IMG/VR virus record: IMGVR_UViG_3300021364_000034 | Span: 1-49,028 of that record | Length of the DNA stretch: 49,028 nucleotides | From: a virus | Strand: one strand, 5' to 3' | Shown: in pieces, positions 29,686 to 37,610 of the stretch | Position numbering within the stretch: the stretch's first letter is position 1 | Layout: every line of letters starts with the position of its first letter | Notes under the pieces: generated by a model | What the model was told of the DNA's origin: nothing | The model's input: only the letters and a program-made list of their open reading frames with translations | The model's database searches: none | Made by a program: the position numbers and the translations under genes

Positions 29686-31705
29686 AGAAGAACCTGTTGT
29701 TCTTATTATACTTTGAAAGGAATGACTTTCCATAAGATGAGGACACTTTTCTAACTGTCTCATATTCCTCCTTGAAGACCTTACCAGCCTTCTTATCTTT
29801 TAAGATATCTTCGTCAATCAAACCAAGTTCAATGAGTTTCCTATTGACTGCCTTTGGTTCTCTTTCTTGATTGCCTGAAGCAATGGCCTCTGCCCAGCCA
29901 TCCATATATCTCTGTCTATCTTCTGGTTTTGCATTAGCCATTGACTGTAAGAAACCACGATAAACATTTTCTTGAAGTGCTACTGTTCTTCTTCCAGATT
30001 TATCAGTAATACCTCTACTTAATCCAGTGGCCTTAAGTAATGTTTTACCAAGTTTTGATTTCATACCTGCTGCCTTCTTTTTATCCTTTTCATCAGTTGC
30101 AACTTTTCTGAACTCATTTCTTAGATCAGTATATCTATTATCATCTGCACCAAAATGTTCCTGTAAGATTTCTCTTGTTACACCATTACTAAGACCCTTA
30201 CCACCTTCACCTAGAAGTGTCTTTACTAATTCATCACCAACAGTTCCAATCTGATTCTGTTTCTCAAATAATTTTTCAATACCACCAAAATCTTCTTCTG
30301 ATTTATCTTTATTTGGATCAACTTCCCTCGCGAAGAAATCCTTCATTGATAAATCTACTTTCTTCTGATTTATATTTGAATTAATTAGTGTAAAGTTATC
30401 ATCATTTTCTCTCTGTTCCCATTCCTCTTTACCAGGTTTACCACCATCCTTATTATTAAAACCTCTCACATGTTCTAAATCCATTGCTTGAATATCAAGA
30501 GGAAGACCAGTATATGCATCACGTCCACCTTGTTCAAGATAGATTCTCCACATCAATTTTGCTCTATCTTTATTATTTGCAGGTCCTCTTCTTATGGTAC
30601 CATCATCATTTTTTCCAAGATAATGAATGTCCTTATGTGCCTTATCATCAGAAACATACTTATCATTTGTGACTTGACCTTTACCACTTAAAGATTTTTT
30701 AAATGCATCAGGAAGAATATCAAATGAGGCATCTACAAATTCATCAGATACTTCATTTGATCTCACAGAATCCACAAACTTTTTAATTTGTTCTGGAGAT
30801 CCATCCCCATATCCTTCTAATAATCTATCACGATTTGCCATGAGATTCTGGACATCAGCATACCCAAGATTATTTTTACCCGCACCAGAATTGACTCTTC
30901 CTTCAAATGTCTTTGCATGAGCCATTGCTTGAATAAAAGACTTCTTGTTCGTAGAACTCGGAATAGTTTTTAAACTCTCAGTGAATTTAGCAAACTTCTT
31001 CTCCATGATTTTTCTCTGACGATCAGCCATAGCTCTCATCATAGTTTCTGATTCATTCGCAAACTTCTCATACTCTGCATCAAATGCCTCATCATCATTT
31101 GTGTAGTCAATTTCATCCTCTATTTCAGCAACAGAGTCATCAAGAGTCTTAAATTCTGATTCATCTTTAGGTTCCTCTTCACCTCTAATATCAGAGAGTA
31201 AATCATCAAGACCCTCTACTTCTTGAGCAGCAGCTTCTGCTTCTGCCTCAGCCTTATCCTTTGCAATCATATCATCTGCTTGTTGAGAAACCTGCTTCTT
31301 ACGTGCCGGACTCATAACTGACCCTCGACCACGAGAGAGTTGTTTTACTACATCCTTCTTATCACCAGAACTTAATGCAGTTTCAGTAGGACCACCAGGA
31401 ACAACCCTACCCATCTGATTTGATACGGGTGGTTCTTCTAATCCTACAGGTTCTTCTTGTGAAGGAACTTCTTGTTTAAATTTTGAAAGAGTCTTTGGTT
31501 CTTGAGACTTAGGCTCTATATCTTGTTTCGTAGGTTCTTCGATCTCTATGAAACGAGTACCATCTGTTCTATATCTTTTACCTGTTTTTGGATCACCCCA
31601 TACACCTCTGGCTCGGTATTCATACCCAAGTTCAGCTGCCCTTTCGGAAGTAGTGGACTCCAGAAGATTTCTAGAGTCCTTCAGAAATTTAAATACGTCT
31701 CTCAT
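29684..31705 (-). CDS. Large candidate internal protein with HNH nuclease domain
   Basis: The 673-residue product starts MRDVFKFLKDSRNLLESTTS. Residues about 17-60 are the module shared with the nucleotidyltransferase protein (SERAAELG...GVWGDPKTGK). A long acidic low-complexity linker follows to about residue 230. Near residues 390-450 is an HNH-like domain: DAYTGLPLDIQAMDLEHVRG, with the catalytic His, then NDDNFTLINSNINQKKVD. The Cys pairs of zinc HNH nucleases are absent. Size, linker and shared N-terminus suggest packaging in the capsid and action on host DNA after ejection. Confidence 0.78.
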   Translation of the reverse strand: MRDVFKFLKDSRNLLESTTSERAAELGYEYRARGVWGDPKTGKRYRTDGTRFIEIEEPTKQDIEPKSQEPKTLSKFKQEVPSQEEPVGLEEPPVSNQMGRVVPGGPTETALSSGDKKDVVKQLSRGRGSVMSPARKKQVSQQADDMIAKDKAEAEAEAAAQEVEGLDDLLSDIRGEEEPKDESEFKTLDDSVAEIEDEIDYTNDDEAFDAEYEKFANESETMMRAMADRQRKIMEKKFAKFTESLKTIPSSTNKKSFIQAMAHAKTFEGRVNSGAGKNNLGYADVQNLMANRDRLLEGYGDGSPEQIKKFVDSVRSNEVSDEFVDASFDILPDAFKKSLSGKGQVTNDKYVSDDKAHKDIHYLGKNDDGTIRRGPANNKDRAKLMWRIYLEQGGRDAYTGLPLDIQAMDLEHVRGFNNKDGGKPGKEEWEQRENDDNFTLINSNINQKKVDLSMKDFFAREVDPNKDKSEEDFGGIEKLFEKQNQIGTVGDELVKTLLGEGGKGLSNGVTREILQEHFGADDNRYTDLRNEFRKVATDEKDKKKAAGMKSKLGKTLLKATGLSRGITDKSGRRTVALQENVYRGFLQSMANAKPEDRQRYMDGWAEAIASGNQEREPKAVNRKLIELGLIDEDILKDKKAGKVFKEEYETVRKVSSSYGKSFLSKYNKNNRFF

Positions 31706-31720
31706 CGGAACTACGATCTA

Positions 31721-32713
31721 TCAACCTTCCCAGGAATCAACCTTTGCCTGAATGGCTTCCAGTTCTGCCTCAGAGAATTGTACACTTTCTTTCTTCATCT
31801 TTTTATCCATACACTTCTCACATCCTTTACCATCACAGTTCTCACACTTTCCTTTCTTACCCATTGATTTACCAATGGCCTTACGACGATTCATCAGGTA
31901 CTCATCAGATGAATCTTTATCACCATCATTATCAATATCACCATCTTCCTGACCTACAGGATCCATATGTTTCTTCTCATAGATGGATGCATAAGCGTCA
32001 CCCCAGTCCTTACGGATTTTGGAGACTTCTTCTTTCTTCATCTTTGCCTTAGTCTTCGCAAGCAATCTTTCTCTTGCAGCGTCTCTTTCACTCTTTTTAA
32101 TATTAAACATATCGCGATCGGTGGTGAGTTTTGGATCCACAGAACCAGGACCATACCCTTCACTCATTCTCTTGGCAACTTTAGAAGCACCAGATGCAAC
32201 TCTATCAGCTGCCTTACGAATCATTCCTTTCAGTCCAGACTTGGCAGTTGCCTTTGCTTCAGATGCTTTTCTTGAAGTTTGGGCAGACATGTTTCTTGCA
32301 GTCTGACCTGCTCTTCTTGCCTTGTCATCTACAGACTGTTTTGCCTTTCTATAAGCACCGTATGCCTTTACTGCACCAGTTGCTGCAGTTTCCTTTGCTC
32401 GTCCCATGGCACCCCTCATGGCACCCTTAATTCTACTAATCTTCTGTGCTCTTGGAGACTGAGTATCAGAACCGTAAGTTACTTTTGCTTCAGAAATCAA
32501 ATCCTCAAAAATAACCTCTGCACCAAAAAGTGAATAACCTTCTTCAAAAAGTTCTTGAAGTGCTGATTCAGCAATTTCTGAAAGTTCACTATCAGTAATC
32601 AGTGAGAGATCCATCTCTGATATTTCATCACGAATAGAACTTAAAGTTTCCTTTACACCGTCATCATATACGGCACTATAGGCTTCAAGAATACCACGAA
32701 GTTCTGCAGACAT
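31721..32713 (-). CDS. Ala/Lys-rich internal-type protein with EF-hand-like loop and Cys cluster
   Basis: The 330-residue product starts MSAELRGILEAYSAVYDDGV, an opening I recognise from cyanophage head proteins. The centre is histone-like, rich in Ala, Lys and Arg (GAVKAYGAYRKAKQSVDDKA). Then comes an acidic loop, DGDIDNDGDKDSSDE, spaced like an EF-hand calcium site. Next is a CENCDGKGCEKC cluster (two CxxC) that could bind zinc, and finally an amphipathic end. It follows a consensus late promoter. DNA binding inside the capsid is a reasonable inference. Confidence 0.75.
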   Translation of the reverse strand: MSAELRGILEAYSAVYDDGVKETLSSIRDEISEMDLSLITDSELSEIAESALQELFEEGYSLFGAEVIFEDLISEAKVTYGSDTQSPRAQKISRIKGAMRGAMGRAKETAATGAVKAYGAYRKAKQSVDDKARRAGQTARNMSAQTSRKASEAKATAKSGLKGMIRKAADRVASGASKVAKRMSEGYGPGSVDPKLTTDRDMFNIKKSERDAARERLLAKTKAKMKKEEVSKIRKDWGDAYASIYEKKHMDPVGQEDGDIDNDGDKDSSDEYLMNRRKAIGKSMGKKGKCENCDGKGCEKCMDKKMKKESVQFSEAELEAIQAKVDSWEG

Positions 32714-32723
32714 TTTTCTGTAA

Positions 32724-32933
32724 CTATTTTACCTTATTTTTATTTATATCCTCTAACTGTTTCCTTTCGTTTTCATATATTGAGGATGGATTGTTATAGA
32801 TTTCTAATCCCTCTTTAATACCTGGTATCAACCATTGGTCAATTCTATAACAATATTTCCAATTCACAGGTTGAATACAATTTAATACAACTACTGTCCA
32901 GAATGCTGTCAAGTAATTAATTATCGTGTACAT
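32724..32933 (-). CDS. 69-aa protein with N-terminal hydrophobic helix
   Basis: The product begins MYTIINYLTAFWTVVVLNCI, a probable membrane segment, followed by WKYCYRIDQWLIPG and a charged end. It starts 17 bases inside the end of the O-fucosyltransferase-like gene and is likely translated with it. The late promoter at 32741 lies inside this gene. No function is recognised. Confidence 0.6.
   Translation of the reverse strand: MYTIINYLTAFWTVVVLNCIQPVNWKYCYRIDQWLIPGIKEGLEIYNNPSSIYENERKQLEDINKNKVK
32741..32748 (-). promoter_or_regulatory. T4-type late promoter of the Ala/Lys-rich head protein
   Basis: The minus strand reads TATAAATA ending 27 bases before the ATG at 32713. The spacing to the start codon is like that of the other late promoters here. 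Confidence 0.75.
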
Positions 32934-34083
32934 CAGTTACTAATTTTCCGTTAATTTCTTTCATCCATTGATAGTGTGAAGATTGGTTCCAGTGCCAATA
33001 ATTGTCCTCCGCAGTTGACCAAGGAATGGTACTGGTGATATCTTCATTTGGACTTTCAGGCATGTGATTTATTCCAAACCAATCATCTGCCTGTCTTCCA
33101 TCAAGACCTCTCATAATGTTTATTCTTTTAGTAAATGTTGAGAGATATGTTCCAAAAAAGTTTTCAGACATAGAGCAAATAACTTGATCCATAACAGCAA
33201 TATTCAATTTATCTGATTCATTAAAATCTTCCTTGAGGTTATATTTAAAATCTTCATAAAAGTATATATCATATTTTTCTCCAAGTTTTTCAAAGAAGGT
33301 TCTATCCTTCTCATCAGTTGCAATATATAAAGGCAATTCTGGTTCTGAAAAAGGGCAATCATCAATGACCTTTAAAAGTTTTTCTGGTTCATTATACACT
33401 TCAATATCTTCAGATCTTGTATATAAAAAATCGTTCCTACGAACATGGACCGCATTATATGGACCAATTTTAGATCTTACAACCTCACAATATTCATAAT
33501 ACTTAGGATGATATTTAAATACTCTATTAATTTTATCCTTCAAATCATTTCTTCCTTTTTCTCCACCAGGATAAACATGATACCAATAATGCCCAAATAA
33601 ATTATTTTCAAAATGTAAAAATTGATTACTACAACTTAAATCAACAATATCTCGATTGTTTCTAAATTTTTTAAAATCCTCAGTTTCTGGAATATCTTTT
33701 ACTAGAATACTATGAGCGTCACATATATTATTCTTGTTAAAGGTAATTTTTCTAGTGTCTAATTCTAGGTTTTCCAATTTACCTGTGTATGATCTTTCAG
33801 ATTGTATAATATCTAATTTGTCACGAAACTCTGGAACATTTCTATACTCAATACAATCAAACTCTTTTAATAAAATATTCTTATCAAAAATTTCCCAAAT
33901 GTTTCTCCAGTCTTTTTTCTTTTGAGATTCACAAATATGAATCATCCAACAGTCTGGTGGAAGAATTACTTTTCTTCCAGTAATCTCTGCAATAGATAAA
34001 AAGGTTTCATATGACATAATAACATTTACAAGTCCAGAAAAATATGGACTAAATGAAATATATTTCGTTTTGTCGTCTGCCAT
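32917..34083 (-). CDS. O-fucosyltransferase-like (GT65/68-type) protein
   Basis: The 388-residue product has an N-terminal half with SGLVNVIMSYETFLSIAEIT and RKVILPPDCW. The donor-binding segment is NAVHVRRNDFLYTR (HxRRxD type), followed by LPLYIATDEKDRTFFEKL and a C-terminal MDQVICSMSENFFGTYLSTF. This order matches the GDP-fucose protein O-fucosyltransferase superfamily, including the TDE and S-x-F acceptor region. It lies outside the glycan operon, just upstream of candidate head proteins, so it may modify a protein. Donor and acceptor are unknown. Confidence 0.75.
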   Translation of the reverse strand: MADDKTKYISFSPYFSGLVNVIMSYETFLSIAEITGRKVILPPDCWMIHICESQKKKDWRNIWEIFDKNILLKEFDCIEYRNVPEFRDKLDIIQSERSYTGKLENLELDTRKITFNKNNICDAHSILVKDIPETEDFKKFRNNRDIVDLSCSNQFLHFENNLFGHYWYHVYPGGEKGRNDLKDKINRVFKYHPKYYEYCEVVRSKIGPYNAVHVRRNDFLYTRSEDIEVYNEPEKLLKVIDDCPFSEPELPLYIATDEKDRTFFEKLGEKYDIYFYEDFKYNLKEDFNESDKLNIAVMDQVICSMSENFFGTYLSTFTKRINIMRGLDGRQADDWFGINHMPESPNEDITSTIPWSTAEDNYWHWNQSSHYQWMKEINGKLVTDVHDN

Positions 34084-34097
34084 AATTACAAAACTAA

Positions 34098-34271
34098 TTA
34101 GTTATCATTTGTATTCTGTTTCCACACAATCTGATGTGCCATCTTATCTCTTAACTTATTTATTCTCTCATTATTGAAGTGTGCAAAGTTAGGATATTTT
34201 TCAACCTTCTTATAATAATGAAGTGCATTGAGTATAATAGTATAATCCTCAATTGATAGTTCAAACTTCAT
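34098..34271 (-). CDS. Small helical protein, unknown function
   Basis: The ATG at 34271 gives 57 residues, MKFELSIEDYTIILNALHYY, then a basic helix (ERINKLRDKMAHQIVW). A frame seven codons longer (ATG at 34292) is possible; the GGGGAG lies closer to that side. It is soluble and helical. No domain is recognised. Confidence 0.55.
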   Translation of the reverse strand: MKFELSIEDYTIILNALHYYKKVEKYPNFAHFNNERINKLRDKMAHQIVWKQNTNDN

Positions 34272-34347
34272 CTGCGATTCTTTACTCCCCATGTCATATT
34301 CATAGTTATAGTTAATAATACAATAAACACAAAAACGAACAATGTGC

Positions 34348-34614
34348 TCATAACTTACCGCCAACTTCTGCAGAACCCACTACTCTTACTGACCCCTCAG
34401 GCCAACCATCTTGTTCACATTTAAGATGCCATCGAGTCATTGAAATAACTCCTTGCTTTGTTCCACCAGTAAGCATAGGTCGGCCCTCTGTAGTCATTGT
34501 GGTAAATAAACCAAATCTTGTCTCCCAGACATAAAATATCTCATCAATAATTTCTGCATTATCTGGGACTTGAAAGACTGCTTCAAGTTTTTCAACACTT
34601 TCACTATTAATCAT
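34348..34614 (-). CDS. Small protein, unknown function
   Basis: The 88-residue product starts MINSESVEKLEAVFQVPDNA and includes FYVWETRFGLFTTMTTEGRP and RWHLKCEQDGWPEGSV. It is mixed alpha/beta with several Trp. It starts 8 bases inside the end of the glutaredoxin-like gene. No family is recognised; similar genes sit at this place in other cyanophages. Confidence 0.65.
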   Translation of the reverse strand: MINSESVEKLEAVFQVPDNAEIIDEIFYVWETRFGLFTTMTTEGRPMLTGGTKQGVISMTRWHLKCEQDGWPEGSVRVVGSAEVGGKL

Positions 34615-34846
34615 AAAATCCTCTCTCTTTCATAAAATGTAACGCTTGTTTCATATCACCTATGTGATGAACACCAATGGTGACTTGAGGATATGTTGCC
34701 TCTTTACCAAATTCAGATTCAAATGCTCTTTGACTGAAATGATTGTTTAATTTATATTCTAAAATATCAATTTTTAATCTCTTGAGTAGAGATGTCATTC
34801 TCTCACACTCTTGACTACCGTTACTGTAAATTACTGCTGAAGTCAT
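34607..34846 (-). CDS. Glutaredoxin-like protein lacking the first active-site Cys
   Basis: The 79-residue product has the glutaredoxin fold order: VIYSNGSQECERMTSLLKRL at the active site, AFESEFGKEATYPQVTIG with the cis-Pro (TYPQV), and a C-terminal GDMKQALHFMKERG. The usual CPYC is replaced by SQEC, so only the second Cys remains. Normal monothiol glutaredoxins keep the first Cys. It might still work with another thiol, or bind rather than reduce a partner. A link to NrdA/NrdB is plausible but not shown. Confidence 0.75.
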   Translation of the reverse strand: MTSAVIYSNGSQECERMTSLLKRLKIDILEYKLNNHFSQRAFESEFGKEATYPQVTIGVHHIGDMKQALHFMKERGFYD

Positions 34847-35009
34847 AGTCGATTACTATTCTTTTATGGGAACTTTTTTTATCTATAACTGTCACATATT
34901 TTGCCTTACCACCTAATAGAGACTCAATATTTTCTACAAGGTTTTGAACAATTACTTTATTGGTTTCTTCCCTCCACTTCTCTTCATTTTCTTGTCTAGG
35001 ATTAGTCAC
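34821..35009 (-). CDS. Small charged protein, GTG start
   Basis: The best start is GTG at 35009, four bases after a perfect GGAGG, giving 62 residues (MTNPRQENEEKWREETNKVI...). A longer frame upstream overlaps two other genes and has no such site. The product has a charged helix and a basic beta end (KYVTVIDKKSSHKRIVIDYD). It overlaps the neighbours by 8 and 26 bases. Unknown function. Confidence 0.6.
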   Translation of the reverse strand: MTNPRQENEEKWREETNKVIVQNLVENIESLLGGKAKYVTVIDKKSSHKRIVIDYDFSSNLQ

Positions 35010-35184
35010 TTTGCCTCCATTGTCTCCATGTGTCAATCTCTTCCTGAGTTGGAACTCTGATTGTGACACGAGTGCCATCTCGTTCAAATTCCTTATTCAT
35101 CTCTATGAAAGTTTCAGGAGTAATCTTAATCTCTTTGTAACCAGTCTTCTGGACTGTCTCGTCGGAACCATTCATTGATGTCAT
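35002..35184 (-). CDS. Small protein, unknown function, start uncertain
   Basis: The frame ends at 35002 with VPTQEEIDTWRQWRQSD. From ATG at 35184 it has 60 residues; ATG at 35175 is another choice, and neither has a strong ribosome-binding site. It overlaps the upstream gene by about 60 bases, more than usual here. The central part (IKITPETFIEMNKEFERDGT) looks like a real folded segment. No family is recognised. Confidence 0.45.
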   Translation of the reverse strand: MTSMNGSDETVQKTGYKEIKITPETFIEMNKEFERDGTRVTIRVPTQEEIDTWRQWRQSD

Positions 35185-35440
35185 CTGCGCCGTCAAATTG
35201 TGTTTTATAGTTGGATGGATCGGGATCACCTAGTCCCATCCGATTCATAAAATCATCCATAGTACCTTCTTGGATGTTTTGTGAGGATTGTCTTCTAGCC
35301 ATCTTCAACATTTCATTTGCTGTGGTATTGACTTTAGATAATTTTTGAGCCCATACCATATCTTCAAGTTTTACTTCTTCCTTGTTTACAATTTTCTTAC
35401 AGATAAACTCCAATCGAAGTCTGTATTGAGTGGACAGCAT
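35126..35440 (-). CDS. Conserved-type cyanophage protein, unknown function
   Basis: The 104-residue product starts MLSTQYRLRLEFICKKIVNK and is helical, with MVWAQKLSKVNTTANEMLKM in the middle and an acidic end (DDINEWFRRDSPEDWLQRD). A late-type promoter lies at 35460-35467 and GAGG lies before the ATG. Function unknown; late position suggests a structural or assembly role. Confidence 0.66.
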   Translation of the reverse strand: MLSTQYRLRLEFICKKIVNKEEVKLEDMVWAQKLSKVNTTANEMLKMARRQSSQNIQEGTMDDFMNRMGLGDPDPSNYKTQFDGADDINEWFRRDSPEDWLQRD

Positions 35441-35459
35441 ATTATTTTACCCTCTGAGA

Positions 35460-35467
35460 TATTTATT
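35460..35467 (-). promoter_or_regulatory. Late promoter candidate (AATAAATA)
   Basis: AATAAATA on the minus strand ends 19 bases before the ATG at 35440 and overlaps the stop codon of the upstream gene. It would mark the switch from the modification/replication genes to the late genes. Confidence 0.5.
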
Positions 35468-35672
35468 CTTTAGGATTATCTTTTTTATTAAATCCAAATG
35501 GTCCATCTTTTTCTTCAAGGGCAAGTTTCAATGCAACTCCACCAACAGCTTCCATGACCTTAAGAATATCTTCTGTCTTTGCATCTTCTCCAAGTTCTTT
35601 TGCAACATACCAATACTTAGGCCAGAATGTTTCACCGGCCTTTTGATAATCTTCAAGTGTGAGTAGTTTCAT
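35463..35672 (-). CDS. 69-aa protein next to the DNA methyltransferase, unknown function
   Basis: The product begins MKLLTLEDYQKAGETFWPKY and includes WYVAKELGEDAKTEDILKVM and VGGVALKLALEEKDGP. It is helical and soluble. It starts 4 bases inside the end of the C5-methyltransferase gene (ATGA), so it is co-translated with it. I recall homologues in many cyanomyoviruses, including some without the methyltransferase, so a link to DNA modification is uncertain. Confidence 0.65.
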   Translation of the reverse strand: MKLLTLEDYQKAGETFWPKYWYVAKELGEDAKTEDILKVMEAVGGVALKLALEEKDGPFGFNKKDNPKE

Positions 35673-36787
35673 AGTTTTGATAATACTTGTTTGTAAATAC
35701 TTTCTGCAATTGCTTTCATCATAAGTGGTGGAACCATTCTACCAATTCTTTCTGTTTGTTGTGAATGTGAACCAGTCAGAATGAAGTCATCAGGAAGTGA
35801 TTGAATACGTTTGAGTTCTGGAACTGTCAGAACCCTATCCTCATTCCAGTGTATCAGACCTCCACTGGCTGTCAAGGTAGGAGATGGTTTATAAAAAGAT
35901 GCCCTCTTGGTATTGAAACAATGTCCCTTCTCGTGGTAGTCCATACCACTCAAAACTTTAGTTGGATTCTTTGGCATCTTCTGAATCACCTTCTGATAGA
36001 TACCACTATTCAACATATGTTCTGTGAGAGTTTTTACATTCTCAGGATCATTTTCCACGCCACCAATAATATCACCAATAGTTGTTTCTTTTGATGACCT
36101 ATCAGGAAACAATGAGGATACAGTCAAGACATTGAGACCTAGTTTATCTGCAATGTCTTGACGAACTGCAATAAAGATAAGTCTTTCTCTTCCTTGACCA
36201 ATACCAAAATATGATGCCTTCATTACTCGTGATGTAATGAGATAACCAATTTTCTCAAATGCATTAGTTATCATTGCATAATACTTCTTTGCCTCCCCAA
36301 CTGTCAAACCCTTGACATTCTCACCAACAATAATCTTTGGTTGAATACCTTTGGCAACACGAATAAATTCAAAGAATAAATCTTCGATGTTCTCAACCTT
36401 CTTACCATCAGAATAGTTTTTGGTCTTACCCCATCCATCAGAGTGTTTAGCACCTTCTCCACGACACATAGACCCTGCCACAGAAAATGCAGAACAAGGT
36501 GGTGAACCATCAAGTATATCGAGTTCACGAGGTTTTAATCCAGTGATCTTAAGAAAGTCTCCACCAACTAATTTTTTAATATCGTCAGGAACAATATGCG
36601 TGGATGGGTAGTTTGATGAATATGTATTTCTTGCTTCTTCTACAAATTCATTGATACAAAGAATTTTTCCACCAGCAAGACGATAACCGGTAGAAGATCC
36701 ACCCCCACCGGCGAAAGTAGAAATAACGGTGAACTTTTCTTGAGCCTCACCGTCATAGACATCTTGTAATTTATATGGAAGTTTCAT
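35669..36787 (-). CDS. DNA cytosine-C5 methyltransferase with altered motif X (IGR), possible carboxymethyltransferase
   Basis: The 372-residue product has all core C5-MTase motifs. Motif I is STFAGGGGSS (residues 23-32), motif IV is GSPPCSAFS (P96-P97-C98, catalytic Cys98), motif VI is GENVKG (156-158) and motif VIII is GQGRER (197-202). The region between 220 and 300 recognises the target, and PTLTASGG (303-310) follows. Motif X normally reads GNxVPP; here it is ERIGRMVPP, so Arg350 replaces the conserved Asn near the SAM methyl group. In an engineered C5-MTase a basic residue at this Asn allows carboxy-SAM to be used and makes 5-carboxymethylcytosine. The gene follows an asparagine-synthetase-like gene (4-base overlap) and a CmoA-like gene. 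Confidence 0.93.
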   Translation of the reverse strand: MKLPYKLQDVYDGEAQEKFTVISTFAGGGGSSTGYRLAGGKILCINEFVEEARNTYSSNYPSTHIVPDDIKKLVGGDFLKITGLKPRELDILDGSPPCSAFSVAGSMCRGEGAKHSDGWGKTKNYSDGKKVENIEDLFFEFIRVAKGIQPKIIVGENVKGLTVGEAKKYYAMITNAFEKIGYLITSRVMKASYFGIGQGRERLIFIAVRQDIADKLGLNVLTVSSLFPDRSSKETTIGDIIGGVENDPENVKTLTEHMLNSGIYQKVIQKMPKNPTKVLSGMDYHEKGHCFNTKRASFYKPSPTLTASGGLIHWNEDRVLTVPELKRIQSLPDDFILTGSHSQQTERIGRMVPPLMMKAIAESIYKQVLSKL

Positions 36788-37599
36788 AAGGGTAATATCG
36801 ATTGTCCAGTAGATGCATAATCAGAAGCCAAGTCCATAACTCTCTTCCTCTTACGATTATTTAGCATTTTATCTTTTAGTAGATTTTCAAATAGATGATC
36901 AATATTAGATCCCAATTGAAGATTGATATGATCTTTCACGTTGGAAACTCTTGCAAATTCTTCTTCAAATGCGTCTCTCACTTTTTGTTTTTGTTTAGGC
37001 TGATTTAATTCAAACCAATTATACCTAAAAAAGTATTCTTTTACAATATCGTGATAGATGTATGGGTGGACAAGTTTTATATTTCTTTCATTTGACAACT
37101 GTTCAATCTGACGAAATCCAGTCACATTATGTGGCATGAAATAATTACGTCTGAATTGATCGAACTTTTCTTTTGGTTCTTTAAAGTGAAGAATTGCTTT
37201 CTTACTCACACCATAGTACCCATCAGCACCAATACCACTTAGAAGATATAACTCTTTGATTTGGGGAAAGACATAGAGAAATGGAAAAGTACATTCGAAG
37301 TGAGTCTTTTTCCGACAATCATAATCTCTTACAAGTTGAAGAAAATCATCTCTCAAATTTTTAGTAGGAACTACAACAGTATTACATTCCCAACCAAATT
37401 CTTTACTAACCTCTTCAGCTTTACATGCATCATAAGACTTATCACCCTCAAGATGAAAAGTATATGCTGTAATTTTTTTACCTAGACGATGAGCAGCAAA
37501 ACCCAGACTCAAACTATCTACACCACCAGACAACAAAATCCCCACATCATCTGTGGGGACTTCTTTCCTTATAATATTTACCAGAATTTTATCTATCAT
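36784..37599 (-). CDS. Asparagine-synthetase-like PP-loop amidotransferase, no glutaminase domain
   Basis: The 271-residue product has the PP-loop LLSGGVDSLSLGF (SGGVDS at 24-29) near the N-terminus. It has LSGIGADGYYG (120-130), which matches the LSGxGxDExFGGY motif of asparagine synthetase with Glu changed to Gly. These domains adenylate a carboxylate and replace AMP by ammonia. The N-terminal glutaminase domain of AsnB is absent, so ammonia must come from elsewhere. It lies between a CmoA-like gene and a C5-methyltransferase, overlapping the latter by 4 bases. Amidation of a carboxylate on modified DNA is an attractive guess; QueC-like or tRNA-modifying roles are alternatives. Confidence 0.82.
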   Translation of the reverse strand: MIDKILVNIIRKEVPTDDVGILLSGGVDSLSLGFAAHRLGKKITAYTFHLEGDKSYDACKAEEVSKEFGWECNTVVVPTKNLRDDFLQLVRDYDCRKKTHFECTFPFLYVFPQIKELYLLSGIGADGYYGVSKKAILHFKEPKEKFDQFRRNYFMPHNVTGFRQIEQLSNERNIKLVHPYIYHDIVKEYFFRYNWFELNQPKQKQKVRDAFEEEFARVSNVKDHINLQLGSNIDHLFENLLKDKMLNNRKRKRVMDLASDYASTGQSILPL

Positions 37600-37610
37600 A
37601 AGATTTCAAC

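Noticed and set aside
34821-35087. Long start of the small gene at 34821
   Set aside because: The upstream part overlaps other genes and lacks a ribosome-binding site, while GTG at 35009 follows a perfect GGAGG.
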